Origin: Flavobacterium limnophilum
GTDB taxonomy: Bacteria > Bacteroidota > Bacteroidia > Flavobacteriales > Flavobacteriaceae
Direction of reading: 5' to 3'
DNA length: 64,000 nt
NCBI RefSeq assembly: GCF_027111315.2
Contig: NZ_CP114289.2
Location: forward strand, 3,534,001 to 3,598,000
A program made the position numbers and the translations under genes. The notes beneath the pieces were generated by a model that searched no databases, was not told where the DNA came from, and saw only the letters and a list, made by a program, of their open reading frames with translations. Below are positions 38,376 to 46,646 of the stretch, piece after piece; positions within the stretch are counted from its first letter, which is position 1, and each line of letters begins with the position of its first letter.

Positions 38376-39809
38376 ATGTTTTTTAACTCACTGACCTTTG
38401 CTGTTTTCCTGCCGATAGTTTTCTTGCTCTATTGGTTTGTTTTTAGTAAAACCAAAACTGTACAAAATGCATTTTTAGTTGTGGTGAGTTATTATTTCTA
38501 TTCCTGTTGGGATTGGCGTTTCTTGTTTTTATTGCTTTTTTCAACCCTTCTGTGCTATTTGACGGGAATCCAAATAGAAAAAAGTATTGCAGAACGGGAA
38601 CGTAAATTTTGGTTTTGGTTGAGCATCATTTTCAACCTTGGTTTCTTGGCCATTTTCAAATACTACAACTTTTTTGCCTTTTCCTTTTCGGAAGCTTTAA
38701 ATAATATTGGCATCCATTCGAGTCCGCTTTTGCTTGACGTGATTCTTCCGGTTGGAATTTCTTTCTATACTTTTCACGGCTTGTCCTATGTGATTGACAT
38801 TTATTACAAAAGAATACAGTCCGAAAAAGACGTTATTGACTATGCGCTTTTCGTGAGTTATTTTCCGCTTTTGGTGGCTGGTCCTATCGAAAGAGCCACG
38901 CATTTATTACCACAAGTAAAACTAAAAAGAAGCTTCGATTTCCAAAAAGCCAAAGAAGGCGTTTACCAAATTATTTGGGGATTGGTCAAAAAAGTGGTCA
39001 TTGCCGATACTTGCGCCACTTATGCCAACGCCATTTTTGACAATTATACTTCGATGAATTCTTTGTCCTTGATTTTGGGCGCGGTCTATTTTGCATTCCA
39101 AATTTATGGCGACTTTTCAGGTTATTCAGATATGGCTTTGGGGATGTCTAAATTGTTTGGATTAGACTTGTTGCGCAATTTCAATTATCCTTATTTCTCC
39201 AGGGACATTGCCGAGTTTTGGCGTCGTTGGCACATTTCGTTGTCGTCTTGGTTTCGGGATTATTTGTACATTCCTCTTGGCGGAAGTCGTGGAAGCAAAC
39301 TCAAACAAGTGCGCAACGTATTCATCATATTTGTGGTGAGCGGTTTTTGGCACGGAGCCAATTGGACTTTCTTGGCTTGGGGATTCATCAATGCCCTGTA
39401 TTTTTTGCCTTCATTGCTGTTGGGAACCAACCGAACCAATATGGAAACGGCCGAATTGCATTGGGATTTCAACTCCATAAAAGTGTTCTTCAGCATTCTC
39501 GCCACTTTTGCATTGTCATGCTTGGCTTGGATATTTTTCAGGGCAAATACCATCCATATTGCTTTTGATTACATTGGTAAAATTTTCAATAACGGAACTT
39601 TCGAATCACAATTCCTGCAAAACCAGCGTTACAGTTACGAATTGCTTTTATTGGTACTAGCTTTTGTTTTGGTGGAATGGAACAGCCGATATAAAATAGA
39701 ACCCATTTCAGGTAAATACAGCTGGCTAAAAATGGCTTTGTGCCTCTTGGCGATTATCGCTTTGGGAACGTATGCGGATTATAAAGAATTTATATATTTT
39801 CAATTCTAA
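38376..39809 (+). CDS. MBOAT family O-acyltransferase (AlgI-like)
   Basis: A 477-residue polytopic membrane acyltransferase. Signature regions are LLVAGPIERATHLLPQ, QIYGDFSGYSDMALGMSKLFG, FWRRWHISLSSWFRDYLYIPLGG and the catalytic His326 in VSGFWHGANWTF. Family members such as AlgI move acetyl groups across the membrane to a periplasmic partner that O-acetylates glycans. The next gene overlaps by one base (TAATG) and encodes an SGNH-like protein, the expected partner. The acceptor glycan is unknown. Confidence 0.9.
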   Translation: MFFNSLTFAVFLPIVFLLYWFVFSKTKTVQNAFLVVVSYYFYSCWDWRFLFLLLFSTLLCYLTGIQIEKSIAERERKFWFWLSIIFNLGFLAIFKYYNFFAFSFSEALNNIGIHSSPLLLDVILPVGISFYTFHGLSYVIDIYYKRIQSEKDVIDYALFVSYFPLLVAGPIERATHLLPQVKLKRSFDFQKAKEGVYQIIWGLVKKVVIADTCATYANAIFDNYTSMNSLSLILGAVYFAFQIYGDFSGYSDMALGMSKLFGLDLLRNFNYPYFSRDIAEFWRRWHISLSSWFRDYLYIPLGGSRGSKLKQVRNVFIIFVVSGFWHGANWTFLAWGFINALYFLPSLLLGTNRTNMETAELHWDFNSIKVFFSILATFALSCLAWIFFRANTIHIAFDYIGKIFNNGTFESQFLQNQRYSYELLLLVLAFVLVEWNSRYKIEPISGKYSWLKMALCLLAIIALGTYADYKEFIYFQF

Positions 39810-40687
39810 TGAAGAAATTTACAACATTAGTTGCCAAAATTCTACTCACGATTCTGGTGCTTTTAGTAGTGCTGGACTGGGCTTACACGACCGTTTATCT
39901 GCATTCTTCCAATCGTGGAAAAGTGGAAAAGGTTTTCAATTCCAAAGCCGGAAATTACGATATCGTGATTTTGGGTTCATCGAGAGCCAACAATCATTTT
40001 GTACCCGAACTATTTGAAAAGAAAGGATTGAAAACCTTCAATTATGGAATGAGCGGCGCGCATTTATTCGAAGCATCGCTAATGTTGAAATTGATGGCAG
40101 AACGCCACTATAAAATCAAAACCGTGATTCTGGAAGCTGATTTGGGTCTTTGCAACGAAAAAGAATCCGATGCCATCGCTGCAAAATTCCTGCCCTACAT
40201 TCATCATTCCGAAGTAATCAAGAATCATTTTTCTAGTCAGGAGAACTTTAATGAATTGTATTATATTCCTTTTTACCGTTACGTAGATTTTGACGCGCTT
40301 ATTGGTTTTCGGGAAATGTACCAAACGGCAACGGACAAGCCAACCAATATTTTGGACAATCAGGGATATCATCCTTTGGGTCACAAACCCGGAAATATGA
40401 AGAATGACATCAGGGCTTTGAAACCCATTCGCAATAAATATTACGAGGAAATCAAACAAATTTGCAAGCAGAATAATTACAATCTAATTGCCGTAATGAC
40501 ACCAATGTGTACCAATGTGAAAGGACTGGATTATTTTGTAAAAGCAAACAAAATTTATCCAGAAATTCACAATCTGGAAAACGTGGTGCAAGGCGACCAA
40601 TATTTTTCTTCCTGCGGACACATGAATGATGCGGGAGCGAGGATGTTTACGACTGTGGTCATAGAAAAGTTTTTTGGGGAGAAATAA
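39809..40687 (+). CDS. SGNH-like membrane-anchored protein, MBOAT partner
   Basis: A 292-residue protein with an N-terminal membrane helix (ILLTILVLLVVLDWAYTTVYL) and a periplasmic SGNH/AlgJ-like domain. The nucleophile-type motif DIVILGSSRANNH, an Asn-containing NYGMSGAH block and the late HMNDAGA resemble the catalytic elements of that fold. Translational overlap with the MBOAT gene suggests that the pair forms a glycan O-acetylation unit. The active-site assignment is by motif only. Confidence 0.75.
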   Translation: MKKFTTLVAKILLTILVLLVVLDWAYTTVYLHSSNRGKVEKVFNSKAGNYDIVILGSSRANNHFVPELFEKKGLKTFNYGMSGAHLFEASLMLKLMAERHYKIKTVILEADLGLCNEKESDAIAAKFLPYIHHSEVIKNHFSSQENFNELYYIPFYRYVDFDALIGFREMYQTATDKPTNILDNQGYHPLGHKPGNMKNDIRALKPIRNKYYEEIKQICKQNNYNLIAVMTPMCTNVKGLDYFVKANKIYPEIHNLENVVQGDQYFSSCGHMNDAGARMFTTVVIEKFFGEK

Positions 40688-40697
40688 ATTTATACAA

Positions 40698-41141
40698 ATG
40701 AAAACAAAAATTTATATTGCAACGTTCCTATTTGGAATCCTTTTTTCAAGTCCAATTTACACACAAGAAAAACAAAAAGAAAACAATTCTTCAGATAAGG
40801 AAATTGTAGAGATGTTAAAAACCTTCTATAAAGAATATGTTACTGAAAATGATAGAATGCCTGTGAACGAAGAAAAAGTTGAATTGATCAAGAAAAAATA
40901 CTGTACTTCAAAATTATTAAAAAAAATGGGTTTAATAGAGTTCGATTCTGATCCTTTTTTAGATGCACAAGATATTGAACCAACATTATTGAAAACGATT
41001 AAATTTACTAAAGACAAAAGCGGTAATACCTATAAAGCAAGTTATCTCACCACTTTTAACAACAAAACTGTTTGTGTAAAATTACAAATCGTAAAAGTTA
41101 ATAATACTTTTAAAATTGATGACATTATTGGTTTGAAATAG
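40698..41141 (+). CDS. Small secreted protein, DUF3828-like
   Basis: A 147-residue protein with a signal peptide (MKTKIYIATFLFGILFSSPIYT). The mature part (EIVEMLKTFYKEYVTEND, then YCTSKLLKKM and a beta-rich end IVKVNNTFKIDDI) is reminiscent of DUF3828/NTF2-like secreted proteins. The start was set at ATG 40698, 10 bases after the preceding stop. The function is unknown. Confidence 0.65.
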   Translation: MKTKIYIATFLFGILFSSPIYTQEKQKENNSSDKEIVEMLKTFYKEYVTENDRMPVNEEKVELIKKKYCTSKLLKKMGLIEFDSDPFLDAQDIEPTLLKTIKFTKDKSGNTYKASYLTTFNNKTVCVKLQIVKVNNTFKIDDIIGLK

Positions 41142-41185
41142 ACTCGGATAAAAATATTCCATATTTACAAAATCAGAAAATAAAA

Positions 41186-41260
41186 TTGGCAAACAATATC
41201 GAAAACACAAAAACAATCCGTTGGGGCATTTTGGGATGTGGCGATGTGACCGAAATAAAA
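41186..41260 (+). pseudogene. Remnant 5' end of a second Gfo/Idh/MocA gene
   Basis: From TTG 41186 the frame reads ANNIENTKTIRWGILGCGDV, then TEIK, nearly identical to the start of the intact gene at 41924. Most base differences are at third codon positions, so this was a separate, once-functional paralogue, not a fresh copy. Similarity stops after about 25 codons, where unrelated sequence and a TA-like pair begin. Confidence 0.8.
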
Positions 41261-41320
41261 ACCCTTAATCCCCTCAATCACAATATATTCCCTAAAAGAA
41301 TAATTTATTTGAAATATTTT

Positions 41321-41336
41321 TATACTTTTGAGTATA
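41321..41336 (+). promoter_or_regulatory. Promoter/operator of the TA-like pair
   Basis: TATACT-TTTG-AGTATA, an inverted repeat overlapping the -7 element TACTTTTG (41323-41330), 16 bases before the antitoxin-like start. The arrangement suits autoregulation by an antitoxin. Confidence 0.5.
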
Positions 41337-41351
41337 AGTAGCATTCCAATT

Positions 41352-41516
41352 ATGAAAACGAAAAACGAAAATTCCAACAATCTTGCCAGTCCAGGCAAAC
41401 CAATGTCTCAAAAGAAATTCGCTTCTTTGATAAAAGAGGCCGAGGAAGGTGTTTTTTATACTTTAGAAGAATCTAAAAAACATTTTGAGGAATGGAGAAA
41501 GAACGTCGTGAAGTAG
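41352..41516 (+). CDS. Antitoxin-like protein (54 aa)
   Basis: A short basic protein with a SPGKPMSQKKFASLIKEAEEG segment and a charged helical tail, of the kind found upstream of ParE/RelE toxins in flavobacteria. Its end overlaps the next reading frame by 25 bases. I used ATG 41352; an upstream TTG at 41328 is less likely. The toxin after it is frameshifted. Confidence 0.6.
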   Translation: MKTKNENSNNLASPGKPMSQKKFASLIKEAEEGVFYTLEESKKHFEEWRKNVVK

Positions 41517-41835
41517 TAACCTCAAAACCATTTGATTTTATTGATCTTCCTTCAATCCACGAATATGATATGGTAGGGCTACTTTTGGATTAAAATTAGC
41601 TGACTATTTTATTGCCGAAATTTACGCTTCACTAGAAGATTTATCTACAAATTATTATCTCCATCCAGAATGTCGTCATCTGGAGACCAAAACTAAAAAA
41701 TACCGAAATATAATTTTCGGCTCCTACCTCATCATTTACAGAATTACACCGTATAGAATAGAAGTTTTGAGGGCTTTTCACGGCAGTCGTTCTCCAAAAT
41801 CCATCAAGAAATCAAGAAATATTAAAGTTGATTGA
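41492..41835 (+). pseudogene. RelE/ParE-family toxin, frameshifted
   Basis: The frame from ATG 41492 reads MEKERREVVTSKPFDFIDLP then HEYD and runs into a stop at about 41591. The rest of the toxin continues in another frame from about 41569 (YGRATFGLKLADYFIAEIY ... YRNIIFGSYLIIYRI ... RIEVLRAFHGSR) to the stop at 41833. Adding one base near 41568 restores a single 115-residue ParE/RelE-like protein. It is either inactivated or a single-base sequencing error. Confidence 0.75.
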
Positions 41836-41840
41836 TTTTC

Positions 41841-41906
41841 ATCAACAGTTACCCCAAATTAATCCTTTATCCACACGGCTATTATCGGCTATTCTGTTAA
41901 TTTTAC
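41841..41906 (+). promoter_or_regulatory. Leader shared with umuC upstream region
   Basis: ATCAACA, AATTAA, CCACAC, CGGCTATT and TAATTTTAC occur in the same order and near-equal spacing here and at 46580-46643, just before umuC. Here the element ends 18 bases before the Gfo/Idh start. Confidence 0.5.
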
Positions 41907-41923
41907 AAAAAAAAGATATTCAA

Positions 41924-42916
41924 ATGTCAAACAACACCGAAAATACAAAAACAATCCGTTGGGGAATCTTGGGATGTGGCGATGTTACTGAAGTAAAAAG
42001 CGGTCCAGCCTACCAAAAAACCCAAAGTTTCAAAATCGAAGCCGTAATGCGAAGAGATGCTGAAAAAGCTGCCGATTATGCCAAAAGACACAACATCGGC
42101 AAATATTATTCGGATGCGGATGAGTTGATCAATGACCCCGAAATTGATGCCATTTATATTGCCACTCCACCTGATACGCATCATTTTTATGGTCTGAAAG
42201 TAGCTTCGGCTGGCAAAATTTGCTGTATCGAAAAACCTTTGGCGCCAAGCTACAAAGAAAGTCTCGAAATTTACGAAGCTTTTAAAGCCAAGAATATTTC
42301 TTTATTCACGGCTTATTACAGACGAACTTTACCACGTTTCGAACAAATAAAAACTTGGCTCGACACTAATAAAATTGGCACAGTAAGATCCATTCGATGG
42401 AATTTGACCAAACCAGCTTCTGAACAAGATTTGTCGGGAGCATACAATTGGCGCACCGATGCCAAAGTCGCTCCGGGAGGATATTTTGATGATTTGGCAA
42501 GCCACGGTTTGGACTTGTTCACCTTTCTTTTGGGAGACATTAAGGAAGTTTCCGGTTATAGTTTGAACCAACAAGGATTGTATTCCGCCAAGGATGCCAT
42601 TACGGCTTGCTGGATTCACGAATCCGGTGTTACGGGAAATGGAAACTGGAATTTTGGAAGCCAAAAACGAGAAGACATTGTGGAAATTGCTGGAAGTAAA
42701 GGCAAAATCAATTTTTCCATCTTCGAGAATGACGAAATTATCCTTTCTAACGAAGAAGGCGAAACGGAGCTTTTCATAGAACATCCAGAAAACGTGCAAT
42801 TGCACCACGTGGAACGAATTCGTGAACATCTTTTGGGCAACAGCCAGCATCCTTCTGCCGATTCTTCTGCCGTGCAGACCAGTTGGATTATGGACAAGAT
42901 TTTGGGAAACATATAG
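41924..42916 (+). CDS. Gfo/Idh/MocA family oxidoreductase
   Basis: A 330-residue NAD(P)-dependent dehydrogenase acting on a sugar or related compound. The Rossmann motif is WGILGCGDVTEVKSGPAY, followed by IDAIYIATPPDTHHFY and the catalytic EKP (CIEKPLAPSY). The C-terminal alpha/beta domain includes GGYFDDLASHGLDLFTFLLG. The start was chosen at MSNNTENTKTIRWG (41924). A decayed paralogue precedes it. The substrate cannot be read from sequence. Confidence 0.9.
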   Translation: MSNNTENTKTIRWGILGCGDVTEVKSGPAYQKTQSFKIEAVMRRDAEKAADYAKRHNIGKYYSDADELINDPEIDAIYIATPPDTHHFYGLKVASAGKICCIEKPLAPSYKESLEIYEAFKAKNISLFTAYYRRTLPRFEQIKTWLDTNKIGTVRSIRWNLTKPASEQDLSGAYNWRTDAKVAPGGYFDDLASHGLDLFTFLLGDIKEVSGYSLNQQGLYSAKDAITACWIHESGVTGNGNWNFGSQKREDIVEIAGSKGKINFSIFENDEIILSNEEGETELFIEHPENVQLHHVERIREHLLGNSQHPSADSSAVQTSWIMDKILGNI

Positions 42917-42925
42917 AATAAAAAA

Positions 42926-42948
42926 AACAGCCCAAAAGTAGAGCTGTT
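42926..42948. terminator. Small hairpin between convergent genes
   Basis: AACAGC (42926-42931) pairs with GCTGTT (42943-42948), preceded by an A run and followed by CTTATAAT. It is a modest terminator, possibly bidirectional. Confidence 0.5.
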
Positions 42949-42970
42949 CTTATAATCCCGATGGCTTAAA

Positions 42971-43564
42971 TTAATTACTGGCAAAGGTTTTTGAATAAGT
43001 CTTGTCTTTGTAAGTCATTACAAAAGTACATCGTTCATCATTCATTTGGTTGATATTGAAAACCTTTTTCACTTCTTGATCAAAAATTACGTCACTATCA
43101 TAAACCTCATTGTTCGCTTTGTCGTAAACTTTAATGTTTACTGGAGATTTATCCATATTTAAAAAACTTACTCGCACCAATCCTCCTTTGTTTATAAAAG
43201 CAGGTTTATACAATTCTGAAATTGCATTAGTGGATAAAGTAGCTGTTTTCCCAACAACCGAAATTTCATATCTAGAAATCTTTATATCAGATTCAGCCTC
43301 CAAGAAATAAGTTCCTTCCGGCAAGGCTTTCAAATCATAAGTTCTATTGATAATCTTTAAAGCATCCACTTTTTCCGAGTGAATCATTTTGCCTTCGGCG
43401 TCATAAATAGACAAATCAACTTTATCCATTTTGTTCAAAGCAAAAGTTACCTTCCTTCCTTGTTCTTTTTTTACATCAATTGTAAAATCAACAGTACCAG
43501 CATACAAATTCATAGTTAATAATGTCACTCCCAACATTAAACCAAATTTTGAAATCTTTTTCAT
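42971..43564 (-). CDS. Secreted beta-sandwich protein, DUF3244-like
   Basis: A 197-residue protein with a signal peptide (MKKISKFGLMLGVTLLTMNLYA) and two beta-rich repeats reminiscent of DUF3244/sorting-type sandwiches (KVDLSIYDAEGKMIHSEKV... and PVNIKVYDKANNEVYDSDV). There is no catalytic motif. It is probably periplasmic or surface exposed. It is a single gene. Confidence 0.65.
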   Translation of the reverse strand: MKKISKFGLMLGVTLLTMNLYAGTVDFTIDVKKEQGRKVTFALNKMDKVDLSIYDAEGKMIHSEKVDALKIINRTYDLKALPEGTYFLEAESDIKISRYEISVVGKTATLSTNAISELYKPAFINKGGLVRVSFLNMDKSPVNIKVYDKANNEVYDSDVIFDQEVKKVFNINQMNDERCTFVMTYKDKTYSKTFASN

Positions 43565-43749
43565 AATCGTTGTTTTTTTAATTTATAATGGTTTATTGAG
43601 GCAAAGATAGAGCAGCAATTCAGAGGACAAGAATACCCTGTTTGCTTATTTGTATGCTATTTTACCTTTTACGAAAACGTTAAAGGTTAAAAAAGATAAT
43701 TATGTGTTATTTTAGGTTAATTTTGTATTGATTCTAAATAAGAACCTAA

Positions 43750-44622
43750 ATGAAAAAGATTCAACCCACCTTAAAAATTATAGAACCTTCTTTTGGGAGT
43801 TCCTTCACTATTACCCAATATGACGGAAATTCAAACAACAAATCCCACTTTTGGCATTACCATCCCGAAATCGAATTGGTCTATGTAAATGGTGGTGCCG
43901 GCAAACGCCAAGTGGGAAGCCATATTTCTTATTATACCAGTGGCTGCGTAATTCTTATAGGAAGCAACCTGCCCCATTGCGGTTTTACCGATGAAAATAC
44001 GGGGAACAAAAAAGAAACGGTGATACAGATGAAGCCCGATTTCCTTGGCACTGCCTTTTTTGGAATTGCAGAAATGAAAAACATCCAGCATCTCTTCAAT
44101 CGAGCCAAAGCCGGTCTTGTCTTTATTGGTGCAACCAAAAAAAGATTGGGAGACAAAATAGAACTTATGGAAAATCAGTTGCCGTTTGAAAGATTGCTCA
44201 CTTTGCTCTCTATTCTAAATGAAATGGAAGAGGCCACCGAATTCAAGGTTTTGAATGCCGAAGGATTTTCGATGGAAATGCAAATGCAGGATAACGACAA
44301 AATAAACACGATTTTCAATTATGTAAAAGATAATTTCCAGCAACAAATACCCCTTGACGAAGTGGCTGTATTGGTCAGCATGACGGTTCCTTCTTTTTGC
44401 CGTTATTTCAAAAAAATAACCCAAAAAACATTTACCCGGTTTGTCAACGAATACCGCTTGGTACACGCTTCCAAGCTATTGGCGGAAAAACCCATCAGCA
44501 TTACCGAAGTTTGTTTCGAAAGCGGCTTCAACAATTTTAGCTATTTCAATAAATCGTTCCAGGAATTCACGGGCAAAAGCGCCTCGCAATATCGAAAAGA
44601 ACATCGTTCGGTTATGGTTTAA
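43750..44622 (+). CDS. AraC family transcriptional regulator
   Basis: A 290-residue protein. The N-terminal cupin-type sensing domain (HFWHYHPEIELVYVNGG) is followed by a double helix-turn-helix (about 190-285): DEVAVLVSMTVPSFCRYFKKITQKTF and ITEVCFESGFNNFSYFNKSFQEFTGKS, the latter a textbook AraC signature. It is likely a sugar- or metabolite-responsive activator. A -7-like TAATTTTG is at 43719-43726. The targets are unknown. Confidence 0.93.
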   Translation: MKKIQPTLKIIEPSFGSSFTITQYDGNSNNKSHFWHYHPEIELVYVNGGAGKRQVGSHISYYTSGCVILIGSNLPHCGFTDENTGNKKETVIQMKPDFLGTAFFGIAEMKNIQHLFNRAKAGLVFIGATKKRLGDKIELMENQLPFERLLTLLSILNEMEEATEFKVLNAEGFSMEMQMQDNDKINTIFNYVKDNFQQQIPLDEVAVLVSMTVPSFCRYFKKITQKTFTRFVNEYRLVHASKLLAEKPISITEVCFESGFNNFSYFNKSFQEFTGKSASQYRKEHRSVMV

Positions 44623-44667
44623 TGAATGTCTATACAATGTAATACCATTTAAAATCCGATTCTAACT

Positions 44668-44699
44668 CCCTCTCCTTTGGAGAGGGTTGGGGTGAGGAT
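44668..44699 (+). repeat. Dispersed hairpin repeat, copy 2
   Basis: CCCTCTCC-TTT-GGAGAGGG (44668-44686) followed by TTGGGGTGAGGA. It is the same element as at 9823-9852, in the other orientation. Confidence 0.65.
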
Positions 44700-44704
44700 A
44701 AACA

Positions 44705-44739
44705 AAAATCCCGCTGATACGAATATCAACGGGAATTTT
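44705..44739. terminator. Hairpin terminator between convergent genes
   Basis: AAAATCCCG (44705-44713) pairs with CGGGAATTTT (44730-44739), with inner GATA/TATC pairing. It lies between the AraC gene (+) and the unknown minus-strand gene. Confidence 0.7.
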
Positions 44740-44760
44740 AACTAACTACTTTTAACTAAC

Positions 44761-45375
44761 CTAATTGTTTATTCTGATATCTAAACTTCCTGTTACTTTG
44801 GGTTTTCCACCATTAGTTCTGTAATAGACATCATCTTGGGCATTCGAATTTTGTTGACTATAATCATAATTGTTGTAATCATTATTATTTGAGGTGTATT
44901 GATAATCTCTGCCTCCATTCACGGCTCCAACAAAATCAACAATTTGACCACGATGGTTATAAATAATTTGCAAACCACCTACTTGTGTCAAAGCATAACG
45001 ATTGTAGTTCATATAAACAGAGCCTGCTCGCTTGATTCTGCCATAGGCATCATAGTTTACGAACACGTTTCCCACTCGTCTTATTCTTCCTTTACTGTCG
45101 TGTTCCACTTTCACGCCGTAATCGCGCGTCACGTAAGTTCGTCTTTCAATATTCTTTTTGTTTGATCTATAATACAGGCCCCCATTCGAAGGATGTGTAT
45201 TAAAATCAAATTGTCCGTCGGCGAATATGTAAAACTCAATGCCTCTTTCCACAAACACGATGGGATCGGCATTTCTAAAATCAACAGCAGATCTTCTTTC
45301 GTTTCTATCTCCTGCATTGGCTACAACACCTCCCATAAGGAAAATGCTGGCTACTAAAAGGGTAATTTTTCTCAT
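44761..45375 (-). CDS. Secreted protein with short internal repeats, function unknown
   Basis: A 204-residue protein with a signal peptide (MRKITLLVASIFLMGGVVANA). The core holds three to four copies of a unit of about 17 residues resembling Y-x-x-x-G-R-I-x-R-x-G-x-V-x-x-N-Y (KGRIRRVGNVFVNYD, YGRIKRAGSVYMNYN, HRGQIVDFVG), like a short beta-hairpin repeat. A low-complexity Asn/Tyr/Gln linker follows. The start was set at ATG 45375, since the longer frame lacks a signal. No function is recognised. Confidence 0.65.
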   Translation of the reverse strand: MRKITLLVASIFLMGGVVANAGDRNERRSAVDFRNADPIVFVERGIEFYIFADGQFDFNTHPSNGGLYYRSNKKNIERRTYVTRDYGVKVEHDSKGRIRRVGNVFVNYDAYGRIKRAGSVYMNYNRYALTQVGGLQIIYNHRGQIVDFVGAVNGGRDYQYTSNNNDYNNYDYSQQNSNAQDDVYYRTNGGKPKVTGSLDIRINN

Positions 45376-45804
45376 GATATGTATAATTTGGGTTTTGCCT
45401 ACTCTTGAGCTTTTCGGCTTTCGCTTTTCCAATTGGTTTGATTGGGTATATCCAAGTAGCGTGCCAAAGATTTGAATCAAGAATTCGTGTTTTTAAAACA
45501 TTTATCAATTAAAACCAAATAATTCACTCATTATTAGCATTTTAAAAATAAAAATAAATTTTAAAAAATATAAGAATTGGCTGTTCTTTAACTAAAACTC
45601 AACTTTGCATTATTCCTTTTTCCGGGGTTTTAACCCATAAAAAATCACTCTAAAAATTAAAATGTGCGCAAAATCTAGTTTTCAAAACCCAAAATTCAAC
45701 TCGAACGATTGCCAATAAAAACCTAAATTAAAAACAGTCAAAACCAGAATGGATTATTTTTGCAGCACAAAATAAATTGGCAAAGCCAATAAAGGAATCG
45801 CAAT
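45376..45804. other. 430-base intergenic region between divergent genes
   Basis: AT-rich, without a coding frame I can support. The only signal is TATTTTTG at 45755-45762, a likely -7 element for the DsbA-like gene. Confidence 0.5.
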
Positions 45805-46521
45805 ATGGAAAATAAATTGAAAGTGCAGATTTGGTCGGATATTATGTGTCCGTTTTGTTATATAGGAAAAAGAAGAATAGAAGAAGCTTTAAGCCAATTC
45901 GAACACAAAGAAGCTGTTACCATCGAATGGAAAAGCTTTGAATTGGATGCCGGTTTCATTCCTTCACCGGAAGACAACGTAATCGAACACTTGGCAGAAA
46001 AATACAGAAAAGATACCGATTGGGCACAAACTATGGTCGACAATATGACCGAGAACGCAAAAACAGCGGGACTGGATTTTCATTTCGAAAAAGCCGTTTT
46101 GGCCAATTCCCACAACGCCCACCGATTGTTGCATTTGGCTAAAAAATACAATCTCGCCAACGAATTGGAAGAATTACTCTTCAAAGCCTATTTAACAGAC
46201 GGCAAAGATTTAAACAATTTGGATACATTAAGCCAATTGGGAATAGAAATAGGTCTCGAAGCCGAAGCCGTTGCCCAAGTTTTGCATTCCGATGCTTACA
46301 GCAAAGAAGTGAAACAAGACATTCAACAAGCCAATGCCATAGGCGTTCAGGGCGTTCCGTTTTTTGTTTTCGACAATAAATATGCCATTTCCGGCGCACA
46401 ACCTGCAACGGCTTTTTTGCAAACATTGGAAAAAGTATGGCAAGAAGGACAATTTGATTCGAAAATAACTTTGGTAAACAGCACGACCGAGAATAGTTGC
46501 GACATCAACGGATGCGATTAA
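45805..46521 (+). CDS. DsbA family (FrnE-like) oxidoreductase
   Basis: A 238-residue thioredoxin-fold protein of the FrnE/2-hydroxychromene isomerase branch. The redox motif is CPFC (Cys15, Cys18) in WSDIMCPFCYIGKRR. The helical insertion and the cis-Pro loop (GVQGVPFFVFDNKYAISGAQP) are typical. There is no signal peptide, so it is cytoplasmic. The C-terminus ends with two extra cysteines (NSCDINGCD). It probably handles thiols under redox stress. Confidence 0.92.
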   Translation: MENKLKVQIWSDIMCPFCYIGKRRIEEALSQFEHKEAVTIEWKSFELDAGFIPSPEDNVIEHLAEKYRKDTDWAQTMVDNMTENAKTAGLDFHFEKAVLANSHNAHRLLHLAKKYNLANELEELLFKAYLTDGKDLNNLDTLSQLGIEIGLEAEAVAQVLHSDAYSKEVKQDIQQANAIGVQGVPFFVFDNKYAISGAQPATAFLQTLEKVWQEGQFDSKITLVNSTTENSCDINGCD

Positions 46522-46537
46522 ACTGATTTGGAACACA

Positions 46538-46559
46538 TCTCTCGAGTTCGCTCGAGAGA
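46538..46559 (+). terminator. UUCG-loop hairpin after the DsbA-like gene
   Basis: TCTCTCGAG-TTCG-CTCGAGAGA: nine base pairs closed by the very stable TTCG tetraloop. It lacks a clear T tract. It may end transcription or protect the 3' end. Confidence 0.6.
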
Positions 46560-46579
46560 CACCTCCAACCTTTTTATTT

Positions 46580-46643
46580 ATCAACAATCCCCAAAATTAA
46601 CTTTTCACCCACACTTCCATAAGCGGCTATTAAGTAATTTTAC
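46580..46643 (+). promoter_or_regulatory. Leader/promoter region of umuC, shared with the Gfo gene
   Basis: It matches 41841-41906 in ordered blocks (ATCAACA, AATTAA, CCACAC, CGGCTATT, TAATTTTAC) and ends three bases before umuC. It probably contains the umuC promoter and a shared regulatory site. Confidence 0.5.
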
Positions 46644-46646
46644 AGG

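Noticed and set aside
41492..41835. Programmed frameshift in the toxin gene
   Set aside because: No slippery heptamer or downstream structure is seen at the break; a lost base is simpler.
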